From Bacillota bacterium (GTDB lineage: Bacteria > Bacillota > JAAYKD01), in NCBI GenBank assembly GCA_012522585.1, contig JAAYKD010000139.1:1-32559 (forward strand): 32,559 nucleotides of DNA, given 5' to 3'. The position numbers and the translations under genes are program-made. This document shows positions 17,595-26,195 of the stretch, piece after piece. The stretch's first letter is position 1, and every line of letters begins with the position of its first letter. Below the pieces are notes generated by a model that searched no databases, was not told the origin of the DNA, and was given only the letters and a program-made list of their open reading frames with translations.

Positions 17595-17800
17595 AACGAA
17601 GGATTCGGGAGAGATTGTTTTACTTACAACTTTGTAACCAAACAACGCCGAAGGTGATGCAGCAACTCTCAGGCAAAAGGATCGAATCTGGACGACACTC
17701 CGGAAAGTCATTAAATTGACGCCGACGAAGCAATTGATGCCTTCCACCTAAAATAAATCTTTTAATTTAAAGGCAAAAAGAATCTTTCAGGCAAAGTAAC
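17595..17800 (+). promoter_or_regulatory. Tandem glycine riboswitch
   Basis: Two glycine aptamers in series. Aptamer 1 is closed by GATTCG (17602-17607) with CGAATC (17683-17688) and contains the conserved GCCGAAGGTGATGCAGCAA and CTCTCAGGCAAAAGGA. Aptamer 2 begins near 17690 with GGACGACACTCCGGA and contains GACGCCGACGAAGCAA and TTTCAGGCAAAG; its variable arm is longer and AT-rich (about 17725-17785). The architecture is the known cooperative glycine sensor. It precedes a terminator and the gcv genes, so glycine should switch on the operon for its own breakdown. Confidence 0.95.
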
Positions 17801-17834
17801 GGGGGCATGTTTTTAAACATGTCCCTGTTTTTTT
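17801..17834 (+). terminator. Riboswitch-controlled terminator
   Basis: GGGCATGTTT pairs with AAACATGTCC, followed by a T-run (TGTTTTTTT). It lies directly after aptamer 2 and before gcvT, so it is the likely expression platform. Glycine binding is expected to prevent its formation. Confidence 0.88.
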
Positions 17835-17868
17835 ATAAGTGAGCATATAATATGAAATGAGGTATATT

Positions 17869-18960
17869 ATGGAACTAAAGACTCCCCTTTATGATCATCA
17901 TGTAGCTTTGGGTGGGAAGATGGTACCTTTTGCAGGGTATTCAATGCCCATTCAATATTCTACCGGCATTATCAAAGAACATATGGCAGTTAGAGAAGCT
18001 GCTGGTATCTTTGATGTATCTCATATGGGCGAAGCTATCTTTGAAGGCCCTGATGCAACGGCCAATGTTTGCCGATTTCTATCCAACAATGTTACCACAT
18101 TGAAAGTCGGAGAAGTTCGCTACAGCCCAATTCTTAACCACGAAGGCGGATTTGTAGACGATTGTATAATATATCGGATGGCCAACGACCGCTTCATGTT
18201 GGTTATCAATGCTTCTAACCATGAAAAAGATATGAAATGGTTCAGAGACAACCTGTTCGGTGATGTAGAATTAAAAGATAGGTCTGAAGATATCGGCGAA
18301 GTCGCCATCCAAGGACCTAAATCCACTGAAATACTGGCTCGTTTAGTTTCCGATGAAGATATTCCTCATGGTTTCTTTACTTTTAAAGAAAAGGTCCTCT
18401 TAGCAGGTGTAGAAGTTTTAATCTCTCACACAGGTTATACCGGTGAAACGGGCTACGAAATCTACTCCAGAAGAGAAGACATAGTAAAAGTTTGGGAAGC
18501 TCTCTTAGAAGCAGGTCAAGACTTAGGACTTATCCCAGCCGGTTTAGGTGCCAGAGATACTCTGCGCTTAGAAGCAGGGATGGTTCTTTATGGACAGGAA
18601 ATAAATGAGGAGATTACCCCTCAAGAAGTAGGTTTAGGCTTCTTCGTTAAAAAGAACAAAGCCGGCGGCTTTATTGGCAAAGAGGCCTTGGACAACCTGC
18701 CCAGGCCTGAAAAAATCAGAGTCGGCTTAAAAGTAACCGGCCGAGGAATCGTTCGCGACAACATCAAAGTTTTTGCCGGTGATAAGGAAATAGGCCATAC
18801 CACCTCAGGAACCCATAGCCCTTATTTTGGTTATGGAATCGCCATGGCTCGAATCGATAGAAAATATTCTAAAGTGGGAACAGAACTGGAAGCCGAAGTT
18901 AGAGGCCGCAGAATACCTGTTGAAGTTGTAAAATTACCATTCTATAAAAAAGCTGATTAA
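17869..18960 (+). CDS. gcvT: Glycine cleavage system T protein (aminomethyltransferase)
   Basis: Moves the methylene group from the H protein's lipoyl arm to tetrahydrofolate and releases ammonia. 363 residues, with LKTPLYDHHVALGGKMVPFAGYSMPIQY split over the N-terminus, the folate-site region (VGEVRYSPILNHEGGFVDD), HTGYTGETGYEIY and the C-terminal barrel. The ATG before GAACTA was chosen over one 12 nt upstream because GAGGT lies 5 nt before it. It is the first gene of the riboswitch-controlled operon. Confidence 0.97.
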   Translation: MELKTPLYDHHVALGGKMVPFAGYSMPIQYSTGIIKEHMAVREAAGIFDVSHMGEAIFEGPDATANVCRFLSNNVTTLKVGEVRYSPILNHEGGFVDDCIIYRMANDRFMLVINASNHEKDMKWFRDNLFGDVELKDRSEDIGEVAIQGPKSTEILARLVSDEDIPHGFFTFKEKVLLAGVEVLISHTGYTGETGYEIYSRREDIVKVWEALLEAGQDLGLIPAGLGARDTLRLEAGMVLYGQEINEEITPQEVGLGFFVKKNKAGGFIGKEALDNLPRPEKIRVGLKVTGRGIVRDNIKVFAGDKEIGHTTSGTHSPYFGYGIAMARIDRKYSKVGTELEAEVRGRRIPVEVVKLPFYKKAD

Positions 18961-19019
18961 GAATAGTTATCTTGACGCCGGTGGCGTTTAAACATAAAAA
19001 TTATAGGAGGATGCTCATT

Positions 19020-19421
19020 ATGAAAAACATGAATCACCCAGAACATCTCTTTTACACCAAATCCCACGAATGGATTCTGTTTACCGATGACACTACAGCC
19101 AAAATTGGCATCACAGACTTTGCTCAAGACGAATTAGGCGATTTGGTCTTTATCAACTTACCCGAAGAAGGCGACGAAGTAGAAATCGATCAAGTCTTTG
19201 CAGACTTAGAGTCGGTCAAAGCAGTATCTGATATTTATGGTCCGGTCAATGGTAAAATCTCTGCCGTCAACGAAATTTTGATGGACGAACCCGAGTTGAT
19301 CAACTCAGATCCTTATGGTGCCTGGTTTATTGAAGTCAGCGATATCACAGAAAAGATGAATTTCTTATCCGCAGCCGAATACATTCAATTTTGTGAAGAA
19401 GAAAAAGAATTAGGTCACTAA
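19020..19421 (+). CDS. gcvH: Glycine cleavage system H protein (lipoyl carrier)
   Basis: The small carrier that shuttles the aminomethyl group between the P, T and L proteins. 133 residues; the lipoyl lysine is K67 in DLESVKAVSD, as expected, with the family's YTKSHEW near the N-terminus and PEEGDEV before the lipoyl hairpin. The start was placed at the ATG 9 nt after AGGAGG; the longer upstream frame would put that box inside the gene. It lies 59 nt after gcvT and 1 nt before gcvPA. Confidence 0.97.
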   Translation: MKNMNHPEHLFYTKSHEWILFTDDTTAKIGITDFAQDELGDLVFINLPEEGDEVEIDQVFADLESVKAVSDIYGPVNGKISAVNEILMDEPELINSDPYGAWFIEVSDITEKMNFLSAAEYIQFCEEEKELGH

Positions 19422-19422
19422 G

Positions 19423-20742
19423 ATGTCATATATACCAAATACCGATAAAGACCGAAAGGAGATTATGGAAGTTCTAAAAATCAAAAGTCCTGTGGAACTA
19501 TATGTAGATGTTCCTCAGAGTTTGATGGTAGAACAGCTCAATCTCCCCAAGGCAAAAAGTGAATTAGAGGTCAAGCGCTCCCTGTCGAAAATGGCTGCAA
19601 AAAACAAAGTATATTCATCGATATTCAGAGGAGCCGGTGCTTACAATCACTATATTCCCAGCATTGTCAAAAGTGTTACTTCAAAAGAAACCTTTGTGAC
19701 CGCTTATACCCCTTACCAAGCTGAGATTTCTCAAGGTGTTTTACAATCAATTTTTGAATATCAGACGATGATTTGTGAACTCACCGGCATGGATGCTTCC
19801 AACGCCTCCGTCTATGACGGACCTTCAGCAGCTGCCGAAGCCATGAACATGACCCGTGAGCGCAGACGCAACAAGGTTTTAGTTTCTGCGGCGGCCCATC
19901 CCATGGCAATCGAAGCTATCGAAACCTATTTCTTTGGCAACGGCATGGAAATGGAATTGATTCCATTAAAAGACGGCATCACCGACATGGATGCCTTAAA
20001 AGAAATGCTCAATAAGGAAATAGCCGGTGTTTATATCCAACATCCAAACTATTATGGTCTTTTGGAAGATGCTGAGTTGGCTGGAAAACTAGCCCATGAG
20101 GTTGGAGCCAAGTATGTCATGAGCATCAACCCCATCTCCGGTGCTATTCTAAAAACTCCCAGAGAGTATGGCGCCGACATCGCCATCGGTGACGGACAGC
20201 CCCTGGGCATGCCCATATCCTTTGGAGGACCTTATGTAGGCTTCATGGCTTGCACCAATGCTATGTTGAGAAAATTGCCCGGTAGAATTGCCGGAGAAAC
20301 TGTCGATGCTGAAGGCAACCGCGCCTTTGTTCTTACTTTACAGGCTAGAGAACAGCACATCCGCCGAGAAAAAGCATCTTCGAATATCTGCTCCAATCAT
20401 GCTTTGATGGCCATGGTCGCTTCTGTCTATATGTCAGCAATGGGACCTGGTGGAATGGCTGAAGCCGCCCAACAAAGCTACAGCAAAGCTCATTATGCAG
20501 CTGAGCAGATAGCACAAATACCCGGATTTAAACTGCGTCACCAAGGCCATTTCTTCAATGAATTCTTGACGGATATCCCCTGCTCTGCCGAAAAAATTCT
20601 GGCACATTTGGATAAAAAGGATATTCTAGGTGGCTTACCTGTGGATGATGGTATCCTCTGGGCTGTCACTGAAATGAACTCAAAAGAAGAAATCGATGCC
20701 CTTGTCGAAGCTTTAAAGGAGGTGGCCCAACAATGCAATTGA
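19423..20742 (+). CDS. gcvPA: Glycine dehydrogenase (decarboxylating) subunit 1
   Basis: The non-PLP-lysine half of the split P protein, which decarboxylates glycine and loads the H protein. 439 residues, starting MSYIPNTDKDRKE as in other GcvPA proteins, with the glycine-rich SFGGPYVGFMA and ARGQ/REQHIRREKASSNIC-type segment. Split PA/PB genes are typical of Gram-positive bacteria, archaea and thermophiles. No strong ribosome site precedes the ATG, which starts 1 nt after the gcvH stop, so coupling is likely. It overlaps gcvPB by 10 nt. Confidence 0.97.
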   Translation: MSYIPNTDKDRKEIMEVLKIKSPVELYVDVPQSLMVEQLNLPKAKSELEVKRSLSKMAAKNKVYSSIFRGAGAYNHYIPSIVKSVTSKETFVTAYTPYQAEISQGVLQSIFEYQTMICELTGMDASNASVYDGPSAAAEAMNMTRERRRNKVLVSAAAHPMAIEAIETYFFGNGMEMELIPLKDGITDMDALKEMLNKEIAGVYIQHPNYYGLLEDAELAGKLAHEVGAKYVMSINPISGAILKTPREYGADIAIGDGQPLGMPISFGGPYVGFMACTNAMLRKLPGRIAGETVDAEGNRAFVLTLQAREQHIRREKASSNICSNHALMAMVASVYMSAMGPGGMAEAAQQSYSKAHYAAEQIAQIPGFKLRHQGHFFNEFLTDIPCSAEKILAHLDKKDILGGLPVDDGILWAVTEMNSKEEIDALVEALKEVAQQCN

Positions 20743-22172
20743 TTTTTGAACGCAGTCGCGAAGGAAGACGCTGTGCTTTATTGCCCACTTCCGATGTAGA
20801 CATAAAAGAAATACCTGCAGAATTCCTGCGTGCCCAAGCACCAAAATTACCTATGGTCAGTGAAATTGATTTGAGCCGCCATTACACTGAATTGGAAAAA
20901 CAAGTTCATGGTGTCAACGACGGGTTCTATCCCTTAGGTTCTTGCACCATGAAGTATAACCCTCAAGTCAACAATGAAATGGCCGGCTTACCCGGCTTTG
21001 CCAACATCCATCCTTTACAGGATGAGGCAAGCGTTCAGGGTGCTTTAGAACTCCTACATACAACCAAAGAATATCTCTGTGAAATCACCGGTATGGACGA
21101 AATGACCTTCCAAACCTCGGCTGGAGCTCACGGCGAATTTGGTGGGGTTCTGATGATCAAAGCTTATCATGAATCTCGTGGCGACCATCATCGCAAAAAG
21201 ATCATGATCCCCGACGCCGCTCATGGCACCAACCCGGCAACAGCAACCATGGCAGGCTTTACTGTCGTAACTATCCCCTCCGATGAAAACGGACACGTAG
21301 ATTTGGAAAAATTGCGTGCTGAAGTTGGCCCGGATACAGCCGGTTTGATGTTGACCAACCCCAATACTTTGGGACTTTTCGACCCCAACATCTTGGAAAT
21401 CACCAAAATTATCCACGACGCAGGCGGCTTATGCTATTATGACGGTGCTAACATCAACCCCATCATGGGCGTTGTTCGCCCCGGCGACATGGGCTTTGAC
21501 GTCATTCACTTAAATTTACACAAATCCTTCTCCACTCCTCATGGTGGCGGTGGCCCCGGTTCTGGACCTGTCGGCTGCAAAAATATTTTGGCTCCTTTCC
21601 TGCCCAAATATAATGTAGTCAAAGAAGGGGACAAATATCGTTTCGATAATTCCGAGCAAAGCATCGGCATGATGAAAGGATTTTACGGCAACTTCTTGGT
21701 CAATGTGAGAGCGCTCAGCTATCTCATGACCTTAGGAGCCGAAGGACCTAAACAAGTTGCAGAAAATGCAACCTTAAACGCCAACTACATGATGGAAAAA
21801 CTGGCTCATAAATTTGACGTCGCATATCCGGGCATCTGCATGCACGAATTTGTAGTGACCATGAACCGAGTCAAAAGAGAAACCGGTGTCAATGCTTTGG
21901 ATATGGCTAAGGGCATGTTGGACTATGGTATCCACCCACCCACCATGTACTTCCCAATTTTAGTAGGAGAAGCTCTGATGTTCGAACCTACTGAAACAGA
22001 GTCTAAAGAGACTATGGACGAAGCCATCGAGATCTATTTAGAACTCTATGACAAAGCCTACAGTGACCCTGAGTATTTGAAAAATGCTCCTTACAACACT
22101 CCCATCAAGAGACCTGACGAAGTGGGCGCAGCCCGCAACCCGAAAGTCAGATATATCTTCCCTGAAAACTAA
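20733..22172 (+). CDS. gcvPB: Glycine dehydrogenase (decarboxylating) subunit 2
   Basis: The PLP-carrying half of the P protein. 479 residues; the cofactor lysine is K264 in LNLHKSFSTPHGGGGPGSGP. Upstream are YPLGSCTMKYNP and AAHGTNPATA, both typical of GcvPB. AAAGGAGGTGG within the end of gcvPA is its ribosome site. It must pair with GcvPA for activity. The L protein (dihydrolipoyl dehydrogenase) is not encoded in this window. Confidence 0.98.
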   Translation: MQLIFERSREGRRCALLPTSDVDIKEIPAEFLRAQAPKLPMVSEIDLSRHYTELEKQVHGVNDGFYPLGSCTMKYNPQVNNEMAGLPGFANIHPLQDEASVQGALELLHTTKEYLCEITGMDEMTFQTSAGAHGEFGGVLMIKAYHESRGDHHRKKIMIPDAAHGTNPATATMAGFTVVTIPSDENGHVDLEKLRAEVGPDTAGLMLTNPNTLGLFDPNILEITKIIHDAGGLCYYDGANINPIMGVVRPGDMGFDVIHLNLHKSFSTPHGGGGPGSGPVGCKNILAPFLPKYNVVKEGDKYRFDNSEQSIGMMKGFYGNFLVNVRALSYLMTLGAEGPKQVAENATLNANYMMEKLAHKFDVAYPGICMHEFVVTMNRVKRETGVNALDMAKGMLDYGIHPPTMYFPILVGEALMFEPTETESKETMDEAIEIYLELYDKAYSDPEYLKNAPYNTPIKRPDEVGAARNPKVRYIFPEN

Positions 22173-22174
22173 TT

Positions 22175-23164
22175 ATGATTGAACATTGCTATTTTATCGA
22201 ATCCTCGAGTTTTAACCCTTACGAAAACTTGAGCCTGGAAGAGCTGCTGTTAAACAGCTGCCCCAAGGATGCACTGATCATGTATCTTTGGCAGAACCAG
22301 AACACAGTCGTTATTGGTCGCAACCAAAACAGCTGGCGAGAATGCAATGTGCAAAAACTCCAGGAAGACGGCGGGCATTTAGCCCGTCGTCTTTCCGGTG
22401 GTGGAGCTGTTTACCACGATTTAGGTAACTTAAACTTCACCTTCATTGCACATAGGCAAAACTATGATATCAAGCGCCATCTCGGTATTATCATTGAGGC
22501 CCTAAAAGAATTTGGCATAGAAGCTTATTTTAGCGGTCGCAACGATATTCTGGTCGGCGAACACAAATTCTCGGGCAATGCTTTTTACCAGACCAAAGGA
22601 AATTGCTATCATCACGGCACTATTTTAATCGATGTGGATTTCAGCAAGTTGTCTCAATATTTGCAGGTTTCCAAAGAAAAATTGGCTTCAAAAGGCGTAG
22701 CCTCAGTTAAATCCAGGGTGATCAACTTAAATCAGTTGAATCCTCAACTGAATACAGAAAACATTCGCCCTGCCTTGATTAAAGCCATGGAAAACGTCTT
22801 GGGCCTGCAAGCTCAAGAGTTTATTCTAGACCAAGAAGTCTTAAATAGACTGCCAGGTCTGACTGAACACTATTCCACTTGGGACTGGCTCTTCGGAGCT
22901 GATTTTCCTTTTGATGTGGAATTCAGCGATCGTTTTGATTGGGGAGAAGTGCAGATTCATCTCCATATAAAAAACGGCCTGATCAAACAGGCCGCCGTTT
23001 ATAGCGATGCTATGGCTTTTCAATTCCCGGCAATTTTACAGAAAGAACTGATCGGTCTACCCTATACTCTAGACAGTATTAAAGAAGCCTGTAATTCCTT
23101 CCAAGAAGGGGAATTAGAAAAACAGATGATCGCTGATTTGATCAGCCTCTTTAAAAATCTATAG
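22175..23164 (+). CDS. lplA: Lipoate-protein ligase A
   Basis: Attaches lipoate to acceptor lysines such as K67 of the H protein next door. 329 residues; the lipoyl-AMP site RRLSGGGAVYHDLGNLNFTF and the lysine loop HKFSGNAFY are intact, and a C-terminal accessory domain follows residue ~240. It starts 2 nt after gcvPB with no clear ribosome site, so translation is probably coupled. Its place at the end of the glycine-controlled operon suggests that lipoylation of GcvH is its main job. Confidence 0.95.
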   Translation: MIEHCYFIESSSFNPYENLSLEELLLNSCPKDALIMYLWQNQNTVVIGRNQNSWRECNVQKLQEDGGHLARRLSGGGAVYHDLGNLNFTFIAHRQNYDIKRHLGIIIEALKEFGIEAYFSGRNDILVGEHKFSGNAFYQTKGNCYHHGTILIDVDFSKLSQYLQVSKEKLASKGVASVKSRVINLNQLNPQLNTENIRPALIKAMENVLGLQAQEFILDQEVLNRLPGLTEHYSTWDWLFGADFPFDVEFSDRFDWGEVQIHLHIKNGLIKQAAVYSDAMAFQFPAILQKELIGLPYTLDSIKEACNSFQEGELEKQMIADLISLFKNL

Positions 23165-23198
23165 GCCCTGGCAGTAGCCTAAGGCCTATTTTTTATTT
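23161..23198 (+). terminator. Terminator of the glycine cleavage operon
   Basis: ATAGGCC (23161-23167) pairs with GGCCTAT (23183-23189), followed by TTTTTTATTTT. It overlaps the last codon and stop of the lipoate ligase gene. Confidence 0.8.
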
Positions 23199-23328
23199 TA
23201 ATTTATGAGCAAAACGCCTCAAAGCTGCTGCATTGGCTTCAGGGTCAGTGACCCCCTCAGTGTTAAAGCAAAGAATCTTGGGATTTTCATTTAAATTCAG
23301 CTCTTTTTTTAGACCACTGAGCTCGGGT
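23193..23328 (-). pseudogene. Detached copy of the 3' end of the diaminopropionate ammonia-lyase gene
   Basis: This repeats 23349-23485 with an offset of 156 bp and about 91% identity. Read on the minus strand it encodes about 45 codons of the lyase C-terminus, ending in a proper TAA, without frameshift. Of ten codon differences that I count, seven are silent and three change a residue (G-to-S, S-to-P, F-to-L). No start codon or ribosome site belongs to it. The silent bias suggests that it came from a functional, slightly different allele. Confidence 0.88.
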
Positions 23329-23348
23329 TCTTAAGCCGAGACCTATCT

Positions 23349-24539
23349 TTATTTGAATTTATGAGCAAAACGCCTTAAAGCTGCTGCATTGGCTTCTGGG
23401 TCGGTGACCCCTTCGGTGTTAAAGCAAAGAATTTTGGAATTTTCATTTAAATTCAGCTCTTTCTTTAGACCACCGAGTTCAGGATTTGTAAGCAATTGAT
23501 ATAAAAGGGCAAAGCCAGCTACTCCACTTTCCCCTACTGTGACTTTTTCATCACTATTTACGGGATAATTTAAGCGAGCCACTCCTTCTAAGGCCCAATC
23601 ATCGGGCATGGCGGCAAAACCATCGGCATAATCTCGCATGATCGGCCAGGCTAAGGGGTTGATTTCACCGCAGGCCAAACCTGCCATGACTGTGGCTAAA
23701 TCTCCGCCAACATTGTGAATCTGTCCATCTTTAGCCTGAACACTCTGCAAATAACAAGCAGCTGTGACAGGCTCAACAACGATAACTTGAGGCTGATAAT
23801 CTTCATAGGCTTGAGCATAAAAAGCCGTGACTGCCCCGGCCATAGAGCCTACCCCGGCTTGCACAAAGATGTGAGTGGGAGGTTCTGAAATCTGCTCAGA
23901 GGCTTCCAAAGCCATGGTAGTATAGCCCTGCATGATAAAGCTGGGAATCCTTTCATAGCCGGGCCAAGCTGTATCCTGAACCAAAAGAGCTCCTCTTTCT
24001 TCCGCGGTTTTCGCAGCCTGACGCACGGCATCGTCGTAATTACCATCGATGGTAATAGCCTCGGAGCCCAAATCCCTCACTCTTTTCAGACGCACTTCTT
24101 TACTACCCTGAGGCATGTAAACAATGGCCTTACAGCCTAATTGCTGCGCTACCCAAGCCACACCATGGCCGTGGTTGCCATCGGTCGCTGTGACAAAAAG
24201 ATATTCCTTGCCACTCTTTTTAATCAGCTCTTGTAATTCAGGAAAACCTGGAAGCTTTTGCTCAAAGCCTAAATCCTCAGCCAAAACTTTAGCCATGGCA
24301 TAAGAGGCACCTAAGACTTTAAATGCCGGTAGGCCGAAGCGGGTGGACTCATCCTTAATCATGATTTTGCTGACACCTAAATGCTCAGCTAAATCATTTA
24401 AATGAACGCAATTTGTTGCAGCATACTGAGCAAATGAAGAGTGAAAGTTTAAAACTTCTCTGGCTTTTTCCAGATTTAAGAATTGGGGAATCTCTTTGTC
24501 CGGGCTCTGCCAAGGGGTTTGATCAAAGAATTGAAACAT
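23349..24539 (-). CDS. dpaL: Diaminopropionate ammonia-lyase
   Basis: PLP enzyme that breaks 2,3-diaminopropionate into pyruvate and two ammonia. 396 residues; the cofactor lysine is K74 in RFGLPAFKVLGASYA, followed by the phosphate-site TDGNHGHGVAW and the glycine-rich AGVGSMAGAV, all as in the YgeX/DpaL family of fold type II enzymes. The ATG was chosen because AGGAGG lies 5 nt upstream; the longer frame starts without a ribosome site. It is divergent from the cysteine desulfidase-like gene with an 84-bp shared leader. The alternative, threonine deaminase, fits less well. Confidence 0.92.
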   Translation of the reverse strand: MFQFFDQTPWQSPDKEIPQFLNLEKAREVLNFHSSFAQYAATNCVHLNDLAEHLGVSKIMIKDESTRFGLPAFKVLGASYAMAKVLAEDLGFEQKLPGFPELQELIKKSGKEYLFVTATDGNHGHGVAWVAQQLGCKAIVYMPQGSKEVRLKRVRDLGSEAITIDGNYDDAVRQAAKTAEERGALLVQDTAWPGYERIPSFIMQGYTTMALEASEQISEPPTHIFVQAGVGSMAGAVTAFYAQAYEDYQPQVIVVEPVTAACYLQSVQAKDGQIHNVGGDLATVMAGLACGEINPLAWPIMRDYADGFAAMPDDWALEGVARLNYPVNSDEKVTVGESGVAGFALLYQLLTNPELGGLKKELNLNENSKILCFNTEGVTDPEANAAALRRFAHKFK

Positions 24540-24623
24540 TTTTTCCTCCTTAGTTTTATTTTCTGGATTTTTAAAAAAGAACATGTTATCCTTGAACTAT
24601 TAAAGAATAAGGGAGAAATTAAA
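24540..24623. promoter_or_regulatory. Divergent promoter region between two amino-acid lyase genes
   Basis: 84 bp separate two divergent starts, so both promoters and any shared operator must lie here or inside the coding ends. Both ribosome sites are clear (AGGAGG minus, GGGAG plus). I could not fix -35/-10 pairs. Confidence 0.4.
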
Positions 24624-25913
24624 ATGCATCTGCTAACTGAGATGATTCAAAGAGAAATGAAGCCTGCTTTAGGCGTAACCGAGCCTGGGGCTATAGCTTT
24701 TGCCACGGCCTTGGCAAGAAGCTATGTCAAGGGTGAAATAACTAGAATAAAGCTGAATTTAAGTTCGGGCATTTATAAAAACGCCTTTTCCTGCGGTATT
24801 CCCAATAGCGACAAGACGGGCTTTTTATATGCAGGTGCACTGGGGGCAGCCATTGCTCAACCGGAGCTTGAGTTGAGCTTGTTAGAAGCCACAACTGATG
24901 CAGACAGAAAGTTGGCTGAGCAAATAGTTGCAGAAAATAAAATTCAGGCTGAGTTGGCCATGATCAGCTCAGATATCTTCATCGAAGCGATTGTCGAAAC
25001 TAAAGAAGATGTCTGTAGTGTCATCATCAGGGATAAACACACCCATGTGGAAGAAATCAAACTAAACCATGATACCATATTATACAACAAAATATCAAAA
25101 AAAGAAGAGCCGGAAGAAGAAAGTTCAGATGCCGATCATGCTCAAATCCACGAGTATAGCTTAGAAGATATTTTAGACTACGCTAAAACTGTGGGAATTG
25201 ACGAAATAAAATTCCTTAATGCTGCTTATACGATGAATCTTGAGCTCTTTGAATTGAGCCTAAATTCAACTCGAACGACCTTCACCCCTTCCCTCTTTCA
25301 GATGAACGGCAACCAGGTGATTTCTAAGGATGAACGCAGCACAGCACAGCTGCTGTGCAATGGGGCCATCGAAGGCAGAGTCATCGGTCTAGAAAAACCG
25401 GCCATGAGTATAGCCGGAAGCGGGGCCCACGGGATCATTTGCACCATGCCCTTATATGCGGTCTACAAGGTCAACGATCTAACAGAAGAGGAACTTTTGC
25501 GAGCAACAGCCCTTTCTTATCTGCTCACCCTCTATATTAAAGAATACTCAGGCAGACTCTCGGCCTTCTGCGGCTGTGGTGTCGCCTCGGGAACGGCTAT
25601 GGCTGCAGCTATGGCTTATTTGAAAAAGGCTAGCAGCGAACAAATTGCTCTAGTCATCAACAATATGGTCTCAGGCATTTCCGGCATGATCTGCGACGGT
25701 GGCAACCAAGGCTGCACCATGAAAGGCATCGTTGCTGTCGATGCGGCTTTTAGAGCCGTCGATTTTGCCTTGCAGAATATAAGTATCAAAGCTCAACACG
25801 GAATTGCTGCAGAGGCACCTGAAGAGTCTCTGCGTCGCCTCGGCCTGATAGCCTCACCGGGAATGGAAGCGACTGAAAAGACCATCGTCGAAATCATGAG
25901 CGAAAAAATCTAA
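24624..25913 (+). CDS. L-cysteine desulfidase / serine dehydratase alpha-like protein (CyuA/YhaM, UPF0597 family)
   Basis: 429 residues. Members of this family (CyuA) use an Fe-S cluster to split L-cysteine into pyruvate, ammonia and sulfide; some act on serine. The N-terminus ALGVTEPGAIAFATA and the conserved cysteines in FSCGIPN, AFCGCGVASG, GMICDGGNQGC are present, the last being candidate cluster ligands. GAHGIICTMP is also family-typical. The ATG lies 8 nt after GGGAG. Only two other genes of amino-acid breakdown lie beside it, and no transporter is adjacent. Substrate preference between Cys and Ser is not decided by sequence alone. Confidence 0.88.
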   Translation: MHLLTEMIQREMKPALGVTEPGAIAFATALARSYVKGEITRIKLNLSSGIYKNAFSCGIPNSDKTGFLYAGALGAAIAQPELELSLLEATTDADRKLAEQIVAENKIQAELAMISSDIFIEAIVETKEDVCSVIIRDKHTHVEEIKLNHDTILYNKISKKEEPEEESSDADHAQIHEYSLEDILDYAKTVGIDEIKFLNAAYTMNLELFELSLNSTRTTFTPSLFQMNGNQVISKDERSTAQLLCNGAIEGRVIGLEKPAMSIAGSGAHGIICTMPLYAVYKVNDLTEEELLRATALSYLLTLYIKEYSGRLSAFCGCGVASGTAMAAAMAYLKKASSEQIALVINNMVSGISGMICDGGNQGCTMKGIVAVDAAFRAVDFALQNISIKAQHGIAAEAPEESLRRLGLIASPGMEATEKTIVEIMSEKI

Positions 25914-25918
25914 CATGC

Positions 25919-26093
25919 AATGCAAATCGGGTGCAAATCGGGGACAGTCCCGGTTTTGCAAAGCTTCTATAGAAGAAATTCTAATCGAGAACAGCCTATA
26001 AGGAACCCAGGCATACTATGTATGCTGGTTCCGCAACTCCGGCTTGTGCCAAGGGCACACGCTGGAGCAAACAGACAACATCTTTTATAAAAA
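25919..26093 (+). repeat. Multi-hairpin intergenic repeat, copy R1
   Basis: The unit holds a palindrome around GGGGACAGTCCC flanked by TGCAAATCG / TTTTGCA, the 12-bp palindrome CTTCTATAGAAG (about 25964-25975), a hairpin GGAACC...GGTTCC with GCATAC/GTATGC arms (about 26002-26032), and a hairpin CTCCGGCTTGTGCC with GGCACACGCTGGAG (about 26037-26067), then GCAAACAGACAACATCTTTT. The same modules in reverse order make up the copies at 28943-29380. A short piece of the unit end recurs at 26161-26175. No gene is seen in 25914-26195. Confidence 0.85.
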
Positions 26094-26195
26094 CATGTAG
26101 AAGAAAATCTAATAGTTCATGTTAAATATTCTCAAAAATAAAAAAACCTGCCATCTTCCTAGCTGGAGCAAACAAACAAAAAACAAGTTGGTGAA

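Noticed and set aside
17517-17747. 76-residue minus-strand frame over the glycine riboswitch
   Set aside because: It overlaps the promoter and aptamer, whose conserved bases explain the sequence.
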